From NCBI RefSeq assembly GCF_001940785.1, contig NZ_MSLS01000033.1, forward strand, positions 206 through 42,391: a DNA stretch of 42,186 nucleotides, read 5' to 3'. The stretch is from Bacillus sp. MRMR6. GTDB taxonomy: Bacteria > Bacillota > Bacilli > Bacillales > Cytobacillaceae. The translations under genes were made by a program, and so were the position numbers. A model generated the notes under the pieces. The model was not told where the DNA came from, ran no database searches, and saw nothing but the letters and a program-made list of their open reading frames with translations. How positions within the stretch are numbered: position 1 is the first letter of the stretch; each line of letters starts with the position of its first letter. Shown here in pieces: positions 7,766 through 17,013 of the stretch.

Positions 7766-8545
7766 TTACAATAAATCCCCAACAAACGATGAGATTCCCG
7801 CATCTGCAACTAAAGCGTGACCTGTTACAAAAGATGCCTTATCACTCGCTAAAAACAATATCGTTTCGGCAATTTCTTTCGGATGTGCAAATTTCTTTAA
7901 TGGGTTTCCCTTCAGCAGTTCCTTTTCAGCCAATTCAGGATTTTCTACCTTTCCAAAAAACTCTTTTTCGAGTAAAGGTGTTCTTACAGACCCTGGGCAG
8001 ACACAGTTTACTCTTATGCCATATTTACCATATTCGGCAGCAGCTGCCTTTGTTAAAAGGACAACCCCGCCTTTGGATGCAGAATAAACTCCCAATCCAG
8101 GCCAGGCTGCAATACCTGCAACTGATGAAACATTAACTATACTGCCCTTGCCTTGTATTTTCATGATAGGAAGGACGTATTTAATACCAAGAAAAGTTCC
8201 TTTAGCATTCACATCAAAGGTCCGGTCCCACTGTTCTTCTGTTGTTTCCTCGATACTAGTAAAATACTCAATACCGGCATTATTAACAAGTACGTCAATA
8301 GAACCGTATTCTCTTTCCACCATGTCTATTAATCTTAGAACGCTTTCAGATGAAGAAACATCCGTTTGAATAAACAATGCCTCTGCACCTTTTTCTTGTA
8401 ATTCTTGTTCCGTCTTTTTCCCGCTTACTTCATTGAACTCAGCTATTACAATCTTTGCACCCTCAGCTGCAAAGGCAGCTGCTGTTTCTTTACCAATTCC
8501 TGAACCTGCACCTGTTATAATGACAACTTTATTCTCAAATAACAA
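7766..8545 (-). CDS. SDR-family oxidoreductase
   Basis: A 259-residue classical short-chain dehydrogenase/reductase. It shows the nucleotide-binding TGAGSGIG at 11-18, NNAG at 88-91, catalytic Ser at 140/141, and YSASK with Tyr154 and Lys158. Such enzymes interconvert alcohols and ketones with NAD(P)H, and the substrate is not evident. The start is TTG behind GGGGGGTGACA. It is the last gene of the operon that begins with the regulator at 15812, and its partner SDR (11240-12016) is in the same transcript. Confidence 0.92.
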   Translation of the reverse strand: MLFENKVVIITGAGSGIGKETAAAFAAEGAKIVIAEFNEVSGKKTEQELQEKGAEALFIQTDVSSSESVLRLIDMVEREYGSIDVLVNNAGIEYFTSIEETTEEQWDRTFDVNAKGTFLGIKYVLPIMKIQGKGSIVNVSSVAGIAAWPGLGVYSASKGGVVLLTKAAAAEYGKYGIRVNCVCPGSVRTPLLEKEFFGKVENPELAEKELLKGNPLKKFAHPKEIAETILFLASDKASFVTGHALVADAGISSFVGDLL

Positions 8546-8561
8546 ATGTCACCCCCCTTTC

Positions 8562-9707
8562 CTATTTGCTGTGCTCCAGGACAACCTCAATCAATAGTTT
8601 AGCCCCTATTTCTAACACATCTTCATCCATATCAAAAAGTGATGTATGATGAGAATAAGCAGAATTCTTTTCCACTTTTCCACTGCCAACAAAGGCAAAG
8701 CAGCCTGGAACCTTCATTAAATAATGTGAAAAATCTTCCCCCACCATAAATGGCTCTTTTTCGATAAGTTCTTTATCATCTACCACTCTTCTAGCAGCTT
8801 CTTTCATCATCCTCGTAGCAGCTGTATGATTAACAACTGGTGGACACCCCATAGTATATTCAAATTTATATTTTGCACCAAAACTATTACAGATTCCAGC
8901 AATCGTTTGATCCATCAAGCTTCGAACTTCTTCACGCAGCTGGTTTTCCAAGCATCGAACCGTCCCTTTCAGTTCGACATACTCTGGTATCACGTTGTTC
9001 GTACTTCCTGCATGAATGGACCCAATCGTTAAAACACAAGGTGCCATTGGAGAAATTCGTCGGCTGACAATCATTTGTAATTGAGTTATTACCTGAGCAG
9101 AAACCGTAATGGGGTCAATGGTCAGCTCTGGAGTAGCGGCATGACCGCCTTTGCCTTCTATTGTAAGATTGAAAAAATCGGAGGAACCCATAACAGGTCC
9201 TTCACTTATGGCAATCGTACCCGAAGGCAAGCCGCTCCATAGATGCTGCCCGTAAATGTAATCTACCCCTTCGAGACAGCCTTCTTCTATCATTCGAATG
9301 GCGCCGCCGGGCATAACTTCTTCAGCAGGTTGAAAAATAAACCGGACTTCCCCCTTGATGAGATGTCGGTGTTCAGATAAATATTGAGCGGCCCCCAACA
9401 GCATAGACATATGGCCATCATGTCCGCAGGCGTGCATTTTACCAGGTATTGTTGACCGGTAAAGGACTGTTTTGTCATCATGAATAGGCAATGCATCCAT
9501 GTCAGCCCGTAGTGCGATGGTTTTTCCTGGCTTTTCACCTTTTAAAATCGCAATAACACCATACCCGCCGACATTTGTTTTCACATCCAAACCAAAACTA
9601 GCTAATAGTTTCGCCACGGTTTGTGATGTATGTATCTCTTCATTTGAAATTTCAGGATGCTGGTGGAAATGTCTCCGCCATTCGATAAGTTGGTCAATAT
9701 CAATCAT
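8562..9707 (-). CDS. M20-family amidohydrolase
   Basis: The 381-residue protein is an M20D metallo-amidohydrolase (N-acyl amino acid amidohydrolase/hippurate hydrolase group). Visible motifs are WRRHFHQHPEIS near the N-terminus, ALRADMDALPI, HACGHDGHMSMLLGAA with metal ligands, FQPAEEVMPGGA with the catalytic acid, and GEDFSHYL near the end. It would cleave an amide bond to release an amine or amino acid. Its ATG overlaps the stop of the preceding gene (ATGA), so translation is coupled. Together with the Ntn hydrolase upstream it suggests breakdown of an amide-containing compound. Confidence 0.92.
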   Translation of the reverse strand: MIDIDQLIEWRRHFHQHPEISNEEIHTSQTVAKLLASFGLDVKTNVGGYGVIAILKGEKPGKTIALRADMDALPIHDDKTVLYRSTIPGKMHACGHDGHMSMLLGAAQYLSEHRHLIKGEVRFIFQPAEEVMPGGAIRMIEEGCLEGVDYIYGQHLWSGLPSGTIAISEGPVMGSSDFFNLTIEGKGGHAATPELTIDPITVSAQVITQLQMIVSRRISPMAPCVLTIGSIHAGSTNNVIPEYVELKGTVRCLENQLREEVRSLMDQTIAGICNSFGAKYKFEYTMGCPPVVNHTAATRMMKEAARRVVDDKELIEKEPFMVGEDFSHYLMKVPGCFAFVGSGKVEKNSAYSHHTSLFDMDEDVLEIGAKLLIEVVLEHSK

Positions 9708-10465
9708 ACGCTAGTACTCTTTGTCTGTAGTAATTTTTCAAGATTACCACCTAGAACAAGCTGCTGATGTTCAGGATTTTTCCTTGTATAGTTCTTCGCA
9801 CGGTCAAGTTCAAAGCCTTGATGCATATTTGGGGAATTACTGCCGAATAGGACGCGGTGGACCCCTAACTTTTCAATGATGTCCGCAACATAATCCTGAC
9901 GATATACACCAGATATTTCAACAAATAAATTTTCATGTTCACTTAATGCAAGAAAGGCATCCGCTATGGCGAAGCCGCTAATATTAAGCGTCGCACCATG
10001 TGTCATTATGATTTTTACATTAGGGACCCGCTTTGCCACATCTACTACTTGAAGAGCGTGTGAAAACCATGGATACCCGCTAGCAATCATAACCGGAACA
10101 TTCAATTGCTGTGCTTTTTCTAAAACCGGTACGACAAAGTTAGCATTAATTCTGTATCCTTCTTCCCATGGATGTAAAAAGACACCCCTTAATTTCAATT
10201 CATTAATCGAACGGTCTACTTCAAGAACCGCTTTTTCCCGTTGGCGCGGATCAACCCGGCAAAACCCAATAAAGCGATTATTTTTTGCTGCCAATTGGGC
10301 GATGTAATCATTTTCAGGTTCCAGATGATACGTATAAGGCTGTACCGGGCAAACAACAGAAGAGTCAATTCCATATTGATCCATATTCTCTACTAATTCT
10401 TCTGGGGATAATTCATAGCCATGAATGGATTTACCAACTTGGACAAATGCATCAATTACCATCAT
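9704..10465 (-). CDS. Amidohydro_2-family protein lacking most metal ligands
   Basis: A 253-residue TIM-barrel protein of the Amidohydro_2 (ACMSD-like) family. The ATG at 10465 is chosen because AAAGGAGAAT lies directly upstream; a longer frame exists but overlaps the previous gene. Compared with its neighbour, the N-terminal HxH is replaced (VIDAFVQ), the mid-barrel His is Ala (VMIASG), and the last Asp is Asn (FGSNSP). Only the THGAT His remains. It may be a pseudoenzyme partner of the upstream paralogue or work without the usual metal centre. It overlaps the M20 gene by four bases. Confidence 0.8.
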   Translation of the reverse strand: MMVIDAFVQVGKSIHGYELSPEELVENMDQYGIDSSVVCPVQPYTYHLEPENDYIAQLAAKNNRFIGFCRVDPRQREKAVLEVDRSINELKLRGVFLHPWEEGYRINANFVVPVLEKAQQLNVPVMIASGYPWFSHALQVVDVAKRVPNVKIIMTHGATLNISGFAIADAFLALSEHENLFVEISGVYRQDYVADIIEKLGVHRVLFGSNSPNMHQGFELDRAKNYTRKNPEHQQLVLGGNLEKLLQTKSTSV

Positions 10466-10475
10466 ATTCTCCTTT

Positions 10476-11222
10476 CTATCTAGTCTTTGCACGTTCTAAT
10501 AACTGAAAAATGCTCTCACCTGTTAGTAATTTGTGTTCTCTATCCGTTAAATTGGCGTGAGACAATTTTCTAAGCTCTAACTCCGGATTAGCCGGGGGGC
10601 CGTCACTCGCAAATACAACCCTTTCCGCACCAATCCGATTGACGGCTTCTCTGATTTTATTCGGGTATGGCATGGCAGAGGTTTCTAGATACAGATTTTC
10701 ATATTTTTCTGCCATCTTGATTGCATCATCTACATGGAAAATTCCACCCATGTGGCCCAAGATGATTTTTGAATCTGGACACCGCTCTGCTGTTCTTGCA
10801 ATTTGAAGCGGTAGACTCATCGAATCATCACCACAATGGAATAAAGTTGGAATATTTAATTCACCCGCTTTTTTAATAATGGCGATCATCGCGTCATGAT
10901 AGGGATGGGTCGTTAAACTTTCTGGATGAAGCTTTAACCCTTTAAAATTTAAATCCAGCACTGCTTCTTCCAGCATCGCAATCGCCTTGCCCTTTAATTG
11001 TGGATGAAGTCTGGCATAACCGATTAAACGGTCAGGGAACTTTTTTACAGCTTCTGCAATATACTTAATGCCATCCTCTTTCAAAACAGGTGCATCACAA
11101 TACGTCATGATCACGGATTTCTCAATTTTCGCTTCATCCATCAAATCGATTAGTTTTTCAGGCGGGTCAAACCATCCAAATGGTTCAAATTCATCTGCAT
11201 GTGTATGGGAATCTATTATCAT
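10476..11222 (-). CDS. Amidohydro_2-family metal-dependent hydrolase/decarboxylase
   Basis: The 248-residue protein shows the full ligand set of the family: DSHTH (His6, His8), FHCGDD (His129), LGHMGG (His157) and FASDGP (Asp207). Members hydrolyse lactones or amides or decarboxylate aromatic acids through a divalent metal. The start is ATG behind AAAAGGAGCAGCAAA. The gene is followed after a short overlap-free junction by its ligand-poor paralogue, and the two look like a tandem duplication with divergence. The substrate is unknown. Confidence 0.85.
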   Translation of the reverse strand: MIIDSHTHADEFEPFGWFDPPEKLIDLMDEAKIEKSVIMTYCDAPVLKEDGIKYIAEAVKKFPDRLIGYARLHPQLKGKAIAMLEEAVLDLNFKGLKLHPESLTTHPYHDAMIAIIKKAGELNIPTLFHCGDDSMSLPLQIARTAERCPDSKIILGHMGGIFHVDDAIKMAEKYENLYLETSAMPYPNKIREAVNRIGAERVVFASDGPPANPELELRKLSHANLTDREHKLLTGESIFQLLERAKTR

Positions 11223-11239
11223 TTTGCTGCTCCTTTTTA

Positions 11240-12016
11240 TTAAATTGCGGTAAATCCGCCATCAACTACAAGATGGGCCCCTGTCACATATGACGACTCA
11301 TCCGATGCCAAAAATAAAACACAAGAGGCAATTTCTCCTGCCCTGCCTAAGCGTTTCATCGGAACCCTGGCATATATCTCTTTGTAAAATTCCTCTCGTT
11401 CTTCTCCAGAAAGGTTTTCCTCTAACCGCTTTGTCAAAGCTGTGTCAATAGGCCCCGGGCCAATCGCATTTACACGAATATTACTCGCTGCATAGTCAAT
11501 GGCCATATTCCTTGTAAGGTTAATGATCCCCGCTTTTGTTGCATTGTAGGCCCCCCACTTAGGGGACCCAACAATACCTAGTTGTGATGCAGTATTAATA
11601 ATTACACCTTCATTCTGTTTTTCCATCACTGGAAGGACATGTTTTGAACAGTAAAATACACTATTTAAGTTCACATCCATGACCCTCTGCCAATCATGAT
11701 CATCAATCTCTGCCAGCTTCGCCTTATATTCGATGCCGGCATTGTTGAATAAGATATCGATTCGGCCATATTGCTTGAATGTTTCCTCTACCATCTGTTT
11801 CACTTCAACTGCATTGGAGACATCACAGCGAATCGGATAAGCCATTTCTCTTTGACTCACTCTGTTTAGTTCTTCGGAAAGACTTTTGATAGCTTCTTCA
11901 TTAATATCTACTAGAACAACCACTGCTCCTTCAGCAGCAAAGCGTTCGGCCGTTGCTTTTCCAATTCCAGAACCTGCTCCGGTAATAATCGATATTTTCC
12001 GATCTAATCTCATCAT
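11240..12016 (-). CDS. SDR-family oxidoreductase
   Basis: A 258-residue classical SDR with TGAGSGIG at 12-19, NNAG at 90-93, Ser143 and YNATK with Tyr156 and Lys160. The C-terminal VDGGFTAI is typical of FabG-like members. It follows the NCS1 permease by 18 bp and precedes the hydrolase by 17 bp, so it belongs to the same operon. A redox step on the imported compound or its product is likely. The substrate is not readable. Confidence 0.92.
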   Translation of the reverse strand: MMRLDRKISIITGAGSGIGKATAERFAAEGAVVVLVDINEEAIKSLSEELNRVSQREMAYPIRCDVSNAVEVKQMVEETFKQYGRIDILFNNAGIEYKAKLAEIDDHDWQRVMDVNLNSVFYCSKHVLPVMEKQNEGVIINTASQLGIVGSPKWGAYNATKAGIINLTRNMAIDYAASNIRVNAIGPGPIDTALTKRLEENLSGEEREEFYKEIYARVPMKRLGRAGEIASCVLFLASDESSYVTGAHLVVDGGFTAI

Positions 12017-12034
12017 TAAAAACCCCTTTATTCG

Positions 12035-13450
12035 CTATGCACTATGCTTTAAGTAAATTTGTCTTTCTGCTTCAATTCTGCCTGTTAGTGATTGGGTTAA
12101 GTAATAACCAATACCCGTTACAATCATACAAACCGCGCTTTGGAAAAATGCAGGCGGGGTCAGATTATAAATCACAAAACCTATTAATGACCAAACCACT
12201 GCAGGGATATTCCACCCTTTGGTAAATCTATAAATCCCGTCCCGGATATATAATTGTTCTACAATTAATTTACCTTTTTTAATAAAGACGTAATCTGTGA
12301 TTAACACGGCACCGATTGAGGCAAATAACGTTCCTGAATAATCCATCGTTCCAAGGAATTTATCAAGCATTCCTGGGAATAAAGATAATGCCACCCCGAT
12401 AACTGAAACACCTAATGTTGCCCAAAAACGGCCAAGTTTTGGAATCATATTGGTTACACACAAGGCACCTGTATACAAGTTTGATACATTAATCGTCCAG
12501 TTATCTAAAATTACAACTACCAACAGTAATAGAAGACCAGCTGAACCTGCTACAATATTCGCTGCACCCTCTAAACCATTCGGAACTTGCCCTAATGTGG
12601 CTGCGGCAGAGTATGCACCGATAAAAGCAGAAGTAAAAGTACCAATAATAGCTGCAAGCATGGTTCCAATCCACATGTCGAGTCGTGTACGCGAGTAGCG
12701 GCAGAAGTCAGCTGCATCTGTAATCATTGACATCCAAACAGCAACTAAACTGTTCAACCAAACAATAAATACACCCCATTGCCAACCAACAGTTCCTTCA
12801 TAGCTAAAAACATTTGCTGGTGCAAAGTTTGGATCACTATGGTTCATGAAAGCATAAATAATAAAGATAAAACCGATCACTTTAAGAGGGAATGCAATAC
12901 GAGACAATCCTTTTAGCCATTGATAACCAACAGTTGCAACAAGGACTTGGAAAATAGCGAAGAATAAACAAACAGGGATAATAGTTAATTCTGCGTTGAA
13001 GAGTTTATTAAAGATAACCACGATTGCTGCGGCACCTGCAATCGTTTGGAAAGCAAACCAATAAATGGAAGAAATTAATCGCACTAATGAGGTAGTAAAA
13101 CGGGATCCGATAAATCCGAATGTCATCCTGGATGCAACAGCACCAGGAACACCATGGTCGACACCTAGTGTAGCCATAATGATATAACCAATGTAAGCAA
13201 CAGCTACCCCTGCAACTACGGCCGTTACAGCTGCCCAAAAGGATAATCCGGCTGCAACAGCTGAGCCTCCGATTAGGATCATGGCCGGATTCATTAAAAA
13301 GTTAACAATAATTAAGAAAAGATCATACCATTTAACATTCTTCTCTTTTTCTGGAATTTGTTCAATTCCATACTGTTCAACATTTTTCGGTTGATTGTAC
13401 TTTTTGGCCAAATCTTCTTCAGTATTGGTTACAATTTTCTTATCACTCAC
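12035..13450 (-). CDS. NCS1-family permease (cytosine/purine/allantoin/hydantoin type)
   Basis: A 471-residue integral membrane protein with about 12 hydrophobic segments and the family-typical soluble N-terminus ([18 protein letters not shown]). [18 protein letters not shown] and the later [12 protein letters not shown] follow the NCS1 pattern. Members use Na+ or H+ to import nucleobases, allantoin, hydantoins or related nitrogen heterocycles. Here it is the only transporter in the operon and most likely imports the substrate broken down by the hydrolases. The start is GTG behind AAAGGTGGGA. Confidence 0.9.
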   Translation of the reverse strand: MSDKKIVTNTEEDLAKKYNQPKNVEQYGIEQIPEKEKNVKWYDLFLIIVNFLMNPAMILIGGSAVAAGLSFWAAVTAVVAGVAVAYIGYIIMATLGVDHGVPGAVASRMTFGFIGSRFTTSLVRLISSIYWFAFQTIAGAAAIVVIFNKLFNAELTIIPVCLFFAIFQVLVATVGYQWLKGLSRIAFPLKVIGFIFIIYAFMNHSDPNFAPANVFSYEGTVGWQWGVFIVWLNSLVAVWMSMITDAADFCRYSRTRLDMWIGTMLAAIIGTFTSAFIGAYSAAATLGQVPNGLEGAANIVAGSAGLLLLLVVVILDNWTINVSNLYTGALCVTNMIPKLGRFWATLGVSVIGVALSLFPGMLDKFLGTMDYSGTLFASIGAVLITDYVFIKKGKLIVEQLYIRDGIYRFTKGWNIPAVVWSLIGFVIYNLTPPAFFQSAVCMIVTGIGYYLTQSLTGRIEAERQIYLKHSA

Positions 13451-13549
13451 TAGAATCCCACCTTTTTTAATTTTATCTTCTTTTCTTGCTAATCAACCTT
13501 TTATAAATCACCTCCTTAATCTTGTAGTCAAGGACAAAAAGCAAAACTC

Positions 13550-14452
13550 CTAGTTTACTTTATGAACCTCTAAATCTTGCGTTCTACCATCTATTGAAAT
13601 AGCCGCTGGGAAACTAGAACAGTTATGAACAGCAGCATAATGACCATATCGATTAAGAATAATGACACCACCCGTTTCACCTGTTAAATGATGGAGCCTG
13701 TAAATCGCTTCTTCTCCTACCTCTTTCGGCGTTCCTCCAGCACTTATTTGATCATCAATAAACTTAGCCGTAAGTGTTTGTATAAATGCTTCTCCTCTGC
13801 CAGTACAGACTACAGCACAGTTTTTAGATGCATAGATTCCTCCCCCAATAAAAGGGGTATCCCCCACTCTTCCAGGCTGTTTAAAAAACGAACCGCCTGT
13901 AGAAGATCCAGCCGCTAAATGACCTTCATCATCAAGGAGAACACATCCAACGGTATCCGTTTCCTTTTTTAATCCTGTATAGGCACTAAACTCAAGTTCT
14001 TTCCCTTGTAATGACAACATCCTAGCTATTTGCCAGGAAGATAATTGCTCTTTTGTTACACAATTATCGTCTTTGAATCCTTGCTCTCTCGCGAAAATAG
14101 TTGCCCCGTCACCAGCTAAAAAGACATGTTTTGTATTTTCCATTACTTTTTTGGCAACTGAAATGGCGTATCTGATATCTCTCATAGATGCCACTGCTGC
14201 AAATCTGCCTGTTACCCCATCCATAATAGAACCATCATTCTCAACACGGCCATCCCGGTTTAGGACAGAACCATATCCTGCATTATAAAGAGGATTATCT
14301 TCCAATTCATTTACTGCTCTTTCAACAGCCAGTAAGCGATCGTTTGTTTCGAATAAGTATTCATACCCTTTCATAGCTGCATTCTTCAAACCTTCCAAGT
14401 ACTGTTTCTCCGTACTGGTTTCAACACTTCCATGAAGTAAAATAATACTCAT
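13550..14452 (-). CDS. Ntn-hydrolase asparaginase/isoaspartyl peptidase family protein
   Basis: The 300-residue protein matches the type-2 asparaginase/isoaspartyl dipeptidase/glycosylasparaginase family. NPLYNAGYGSVLN lies at ~53-65, and the autocleavage site DTVG places the N-terminal nucleophile at Thr167. GRVGDTPFIGGGIYA and CTGRGEAF follow in the beta-subunit. The precursor would self-cleave before Thr167. It is likely cytoplasmic, as no signal peptide is seen. It lies 99 bp upstream of the permease in the same direction and 37 bp after the regulator. It probably cleaves an aspartyl/isoaspartyl-type amide in the pathway. Confidence 0.9.
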   Translation of the reverse strand: MSIILLHGSVETSTEKQYLEGLKNAAMKGYEYLFETNDRLLAVERAVNELEDNPLYNAGYGSVLNRDGRVENDGSIMDGVTGRFAAVASMRDIRYAISVAKKVMENTKHVFLAGDGATIFAREQGFKDDNCVTKEQLSSWQIARMLSLQGKELEFSAYTGLKKETDTVGCVLLDDEGHLAAGSSTGGSFFKQPGRVGDTPFIGGGIYASKNCAVVCTGRGEAFIQTLTAKFIDDQISAGGTPKEVGEEAIYRLHHLTGETGGVIILNRYGHYAAVHNCSSFPAAISIDGRTQDLEVHKVN

Positions 14453-14489
14453 CCTCTACCTCCCATTTACTAGACATTTGAATTAAGTT

Positions 14490-15812
14490 TTAACCCTCAC
14501 CTTTATCGATAAGGACACGTTCATCACTATTGATGAACGTAATTTCATAGACAATTTTGGGTCTACCTCGGTGGGCAATTTGTTCTTCCGCAACTACTTT
14601 CGCTAACTTTTTGGCAACCAATTCATTTAGGGTTCTCCTTACATTCCTAGTTGTCTGCCCAATTTCTACAGCTAACTCCTCAGCTGTAACCGTTGTTTTT
14701 TCGATCTTTTTCATAGAATCATAAATTCTTTCTAATACAATCATCGATAGTTGATATTTTTCTGCGATGCTTCTTATCATTTCTTGTCCTGAACGGTATT
14801 TCTCTTGATTGTGATTTCCATTCAGCAAATTAATCACTCTATGATCATCAATCGTAAGATAACAGCTGTCTTCACCATGTTCTTTTGCGTACTGTAAAGC
14901 AATAGAGGTCCGGCGATTTGCAATTAAGGCTGTTTCGCCAACTCCTAACCCAACAAAGGTTTTACATTTCATAATATTCCGAATTATAGATGCACACTCA
15001 TAGAATAGCGAATTACTTTGCTTTTCTAGCACTCCCAATGTTGTATAAAAGACATAGTTAAATTGATTCAAGTTAAAAATGGCAGCATGTAATTTCTGAG
15101 CTAAGGTGACCAGCCTTTGGTTTATTTCTAAGTATTTCTGTTGGTTGGTGAAGTACTCTTCTCCACTTTCGGTTGGAACAATTTCCAATCTACCTACAAC
15201 TATTTGTGATTTTCGGAACTGCAGGGATTGATAAGCTAATATTAATTTTTGAATTCCTTCGCGAATAGATGATTCAGGTGCAAGAACCAATACAACTGGT
15301 ACTTCCAATTCTTTTAGTTCATGGTATGCTGACCTTAAGCAAGTAACAGCACAATCAGTTTGTTCTTTTTTATACTTTTCTAAGTGAAATCCAACAAGAT
15401 TTTTTGAATCCGTTTCATCGGGATTAGATATAAAGTACTTTTCTTCAATACCAAGAAATTCATATGTTTTAGCGACTGATTCTTCCAAAATTGTGTCAAA
15501 ACTAAGACGGTTATTTGGCTTACTTGTTTTTTGTGTCGCCTCTAACAGCCCGCGATATAAAGAAGCACCATCATAAGAAATATACCCGCATGGTACATTG
15601 ATAGAGTGTTGTTTTTTTGCCATTTTGTATGGGACTGGACCACCAAACAAAAGCACATCATTTTCCTTCTCAGCTCGTTTACAAATAGTGACCGAATCCA
15701 TTTCGTTTTTGTAGAAGTAGTATTGAATATTAATATTTTTAAATTCTTTTTCCAATTTACTAATAATAGGATGTAGCTCCTCAATTCCAATAAACCCGAC
15801 TCTAATTTCCAT
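14490..15812 (-). CDS. Atypical transcriptional regulator: sensor-like N-terminus, GGDEF-like middle, winged helix at the end
   Basis: A 440-residue soluble protein. Residues ~1-110 (RVGFIGIEELHPII, NDVLLFGGPVPYKMAKK, ISYDGASLYRGLLEA) look like a PrpR/periplasmic-binding-like sensing domain. The middle shows GVGETALIANRRTS...ALQYAKEHGED, reminiscent of the degenerate GGDEF domain of CdaR/PucR regulators. The C-terminus (TAEELAVEIGQTTRNVRRTL, then GRPKIVYEI) is a winged helix-turn-helix. This combination is not one I can name. It heads the catabolic operon and has paired direct repeats upstream. ATG with GGAG nine bases upstream. Confidence 0.65.
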   Translation of the reverse strand: MEIRVGFIGIEELHPIISKLEKEFKNINIQYYFYKNEMDSVTICKRAEKENDVLLFGGPVPYKMAKKQHSINVPCGYISYDGASLYRGLLEATQKTSKPNNRLSFDTILEESVAKTYEFLGIEEKYFISNPDETDSKNLVGFHLEKYKKEQTDCAVTCLRSAYHELKELEVPVVLVLAPESSIREGIQKLILAYQSLQFRKSQIVVGRLEIVPTESGEEYFTNQQKYLEINQRLVTLAQKLHAAIFNLNQFNYVFYTTLGVLEKQSNSLFYECASIIRNIMKCKTFVGLGVGETALIANRRTSIALQYAKEHGEDSCYLTIDDHRVINLLNGNHNQEKYRSGQEMIRSIAEKYQLSMIVLERIYDSMKKIEKTTVTAEELAVEIGQTTRNVRRTLNELVAKKLAKVVAEEQIAHRGRPKIVYEITFINSDERVLIDKGEG

Positions 15813-15831
15813 CTATATCAACTCCACTTTT

Positions 15832-15977
15832 GGAAATGTCCTTAAATGTCCTAAAATACAAAAATTTTAAATATTGTAATCGATTGGATTGCAAGTTTAA
15901 CAACATTGTTTTGAATTATGAATAGTTTTGACACTCTTACTTTCCTCTTACGGAAATGTCTTTAAATGTCCTTAAAT
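15832..15977. promoter_or_regulatory. Two direct-repeat motifs 120 bp apart upstream of the regulator
   Basis: GGAAATGTCCTTAAATGTCC at 15832 and GGAAATGTCTTTAAATGTCC at 15952 are nearly identical and exactly 120 bp apart. Each holds two AAATGTCYTT units at a 10-bp period. The first lies just upstream of the regulator's ribosome binding site. They look like binding sites of the regulator itself. Confidence 0.55.
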
Positions 15978-15979
15978 CT

Positions 15980-16430
15980 AAACCTATACTCATCTTATTA
16001 AAAGATTATCCCCTTGTATTCTTTCTTGTTATATACTCTAACAAGAAATTTTTCATTACATAAAAAGATTTATGTTGGTGAAATTTAATGTTTATTTATG
16101 AAGATGTCTTCTTAGAGGTAAGTGTAATCTATCTGGGGTAACAAATATTCTAAATTATATAAAAATTTTAATTGCATTGTTTCAGGTTTGTCAAGAAGAT
16201 TTCTAGATTTTTCTTTTTCCTATTTTAAAATTAACCTTATATATTATTCCTAGAAAATATTCACCAATGAAAGAAATTTACTATTTGTTATATTAGTATC
16301 GGGTATAGGATTATTCAACTTATAAAAAGCAGATTGATTTTCTAAAACCCAAATTCAAAAAAATATCTCATAGAAATTTCCTTCATAATTGGCTTCATTA
16401 AATCACTCATTAGTGCAAAATGTAATGGAG
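15980..16430. other. AT-rich intergenic stretch, no gene seen
   Basis: No ORF with a ribosome binding site and no clear hairpin were found between the operator-like repeats and the palindrome at 16435. Confidence 0.55.
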
Positions 16431-16434
16431 ACAT

Positions 16435-16486
16435 TGGGGTCAGTCCCCCACTTCAGTAAAACTTTACAGTCCCGGGGGACTGACCC
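16435..16486. repeat. GGGTCAGTCCCCC-type palindrome
   Basis: GGGGTCAGTCCCCC and GGGGGACTGACCC arms flank ACTTCAGTAAAACTTTACAGT. It forms the downstream border of the BKACE fragment. Confidence 0.9.
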
Positions 16487-16489
16487 GAA

Positions 16490-16942
16490 TTTACCCTTGC
16501 TAAAGTTGTCATCATAATAGGGACACTCATTTTACCGACTCCAAATGCACTCCATGTTGTATTTTTTGGGAGTAATCCTTTTAGAAAGACTAAATTTTCA
16601 CAGTAGCAGCCATTCCGCCAGGTGCACCTAGGACAAATTGAACATTCATAGGTTCTTTAATAGTACCCTTTTTCACATAGTGAAGGGCATTATAGAGCAT
16701 CCCAGCATCAAATATTTCGATCTCTGGTTTAACGTTGACTTTCAACATCTCGCTTCCTAAGCGTTCCATTAAGAGGCTAAGCCACCCATACGAATCTCTT
16801 ATATTTCCTTGTTCATATTCCAAGGTTAAGCTGCCGCTTTTTACTAGTTCACTATTCCTTAGGAAGGCTTCTTCAGCATAGAACTGGATACATGTTTTTG
16901 GACTCTTCGACTCCGGTGTGTCAACCAATAAATAACGAAGTG
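16490..16942 (-). pseudogene. BKACE (DUF849) gene fragment
   Basis: The frame from 16928 gives KPEIEIFDAGMLYNALHYV and VQFVLGAPGGMAATVK, characteristic of beta-keto acid cleavage enzymes. It then stops, but one extra A in an A-run restores the frame into NLVFLKGLLP, TWSAFGVGKMSVP and TLARVNS, which runs into the palindrome. N-terminal and C-terminal thirds are missing at both palindromes. BKACE enzymes condense beta-keto acids with acetyl-CoA. The intact gene may once have belonged to the neighbouring catabolic operon. Confidence 0.8.
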
Positions 16943-16947
16943 AAAAA

Positions 16948-16997
16948 GGGGCAGTCCCCCACCGGTTTAAAGCACTACCGGTGTGGGGGACTGACCC
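16948..16997. repeat. GGGTCAGTCCCCC-type palindrome, complete
   Basis: The arms (GGGGCAGTCCCCCACCGGT and ACCGGTGTGGGGGACTGACC) flank TTAAAGCACT. It follows the GntR gene closely and could act as its terminator. Confidence 0.92.
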
Positions 16998-17013
16998 TAG
17001 TAACAGGCTGATA

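Noticed and set aside
13500..13520. Perfect AAGGAGGTGATTTATA site with a seven-codon TTG frame before the permease
   Set aside because: The frame is too short to support a gene; it may be a leftover or leader, but there is no further evidence.
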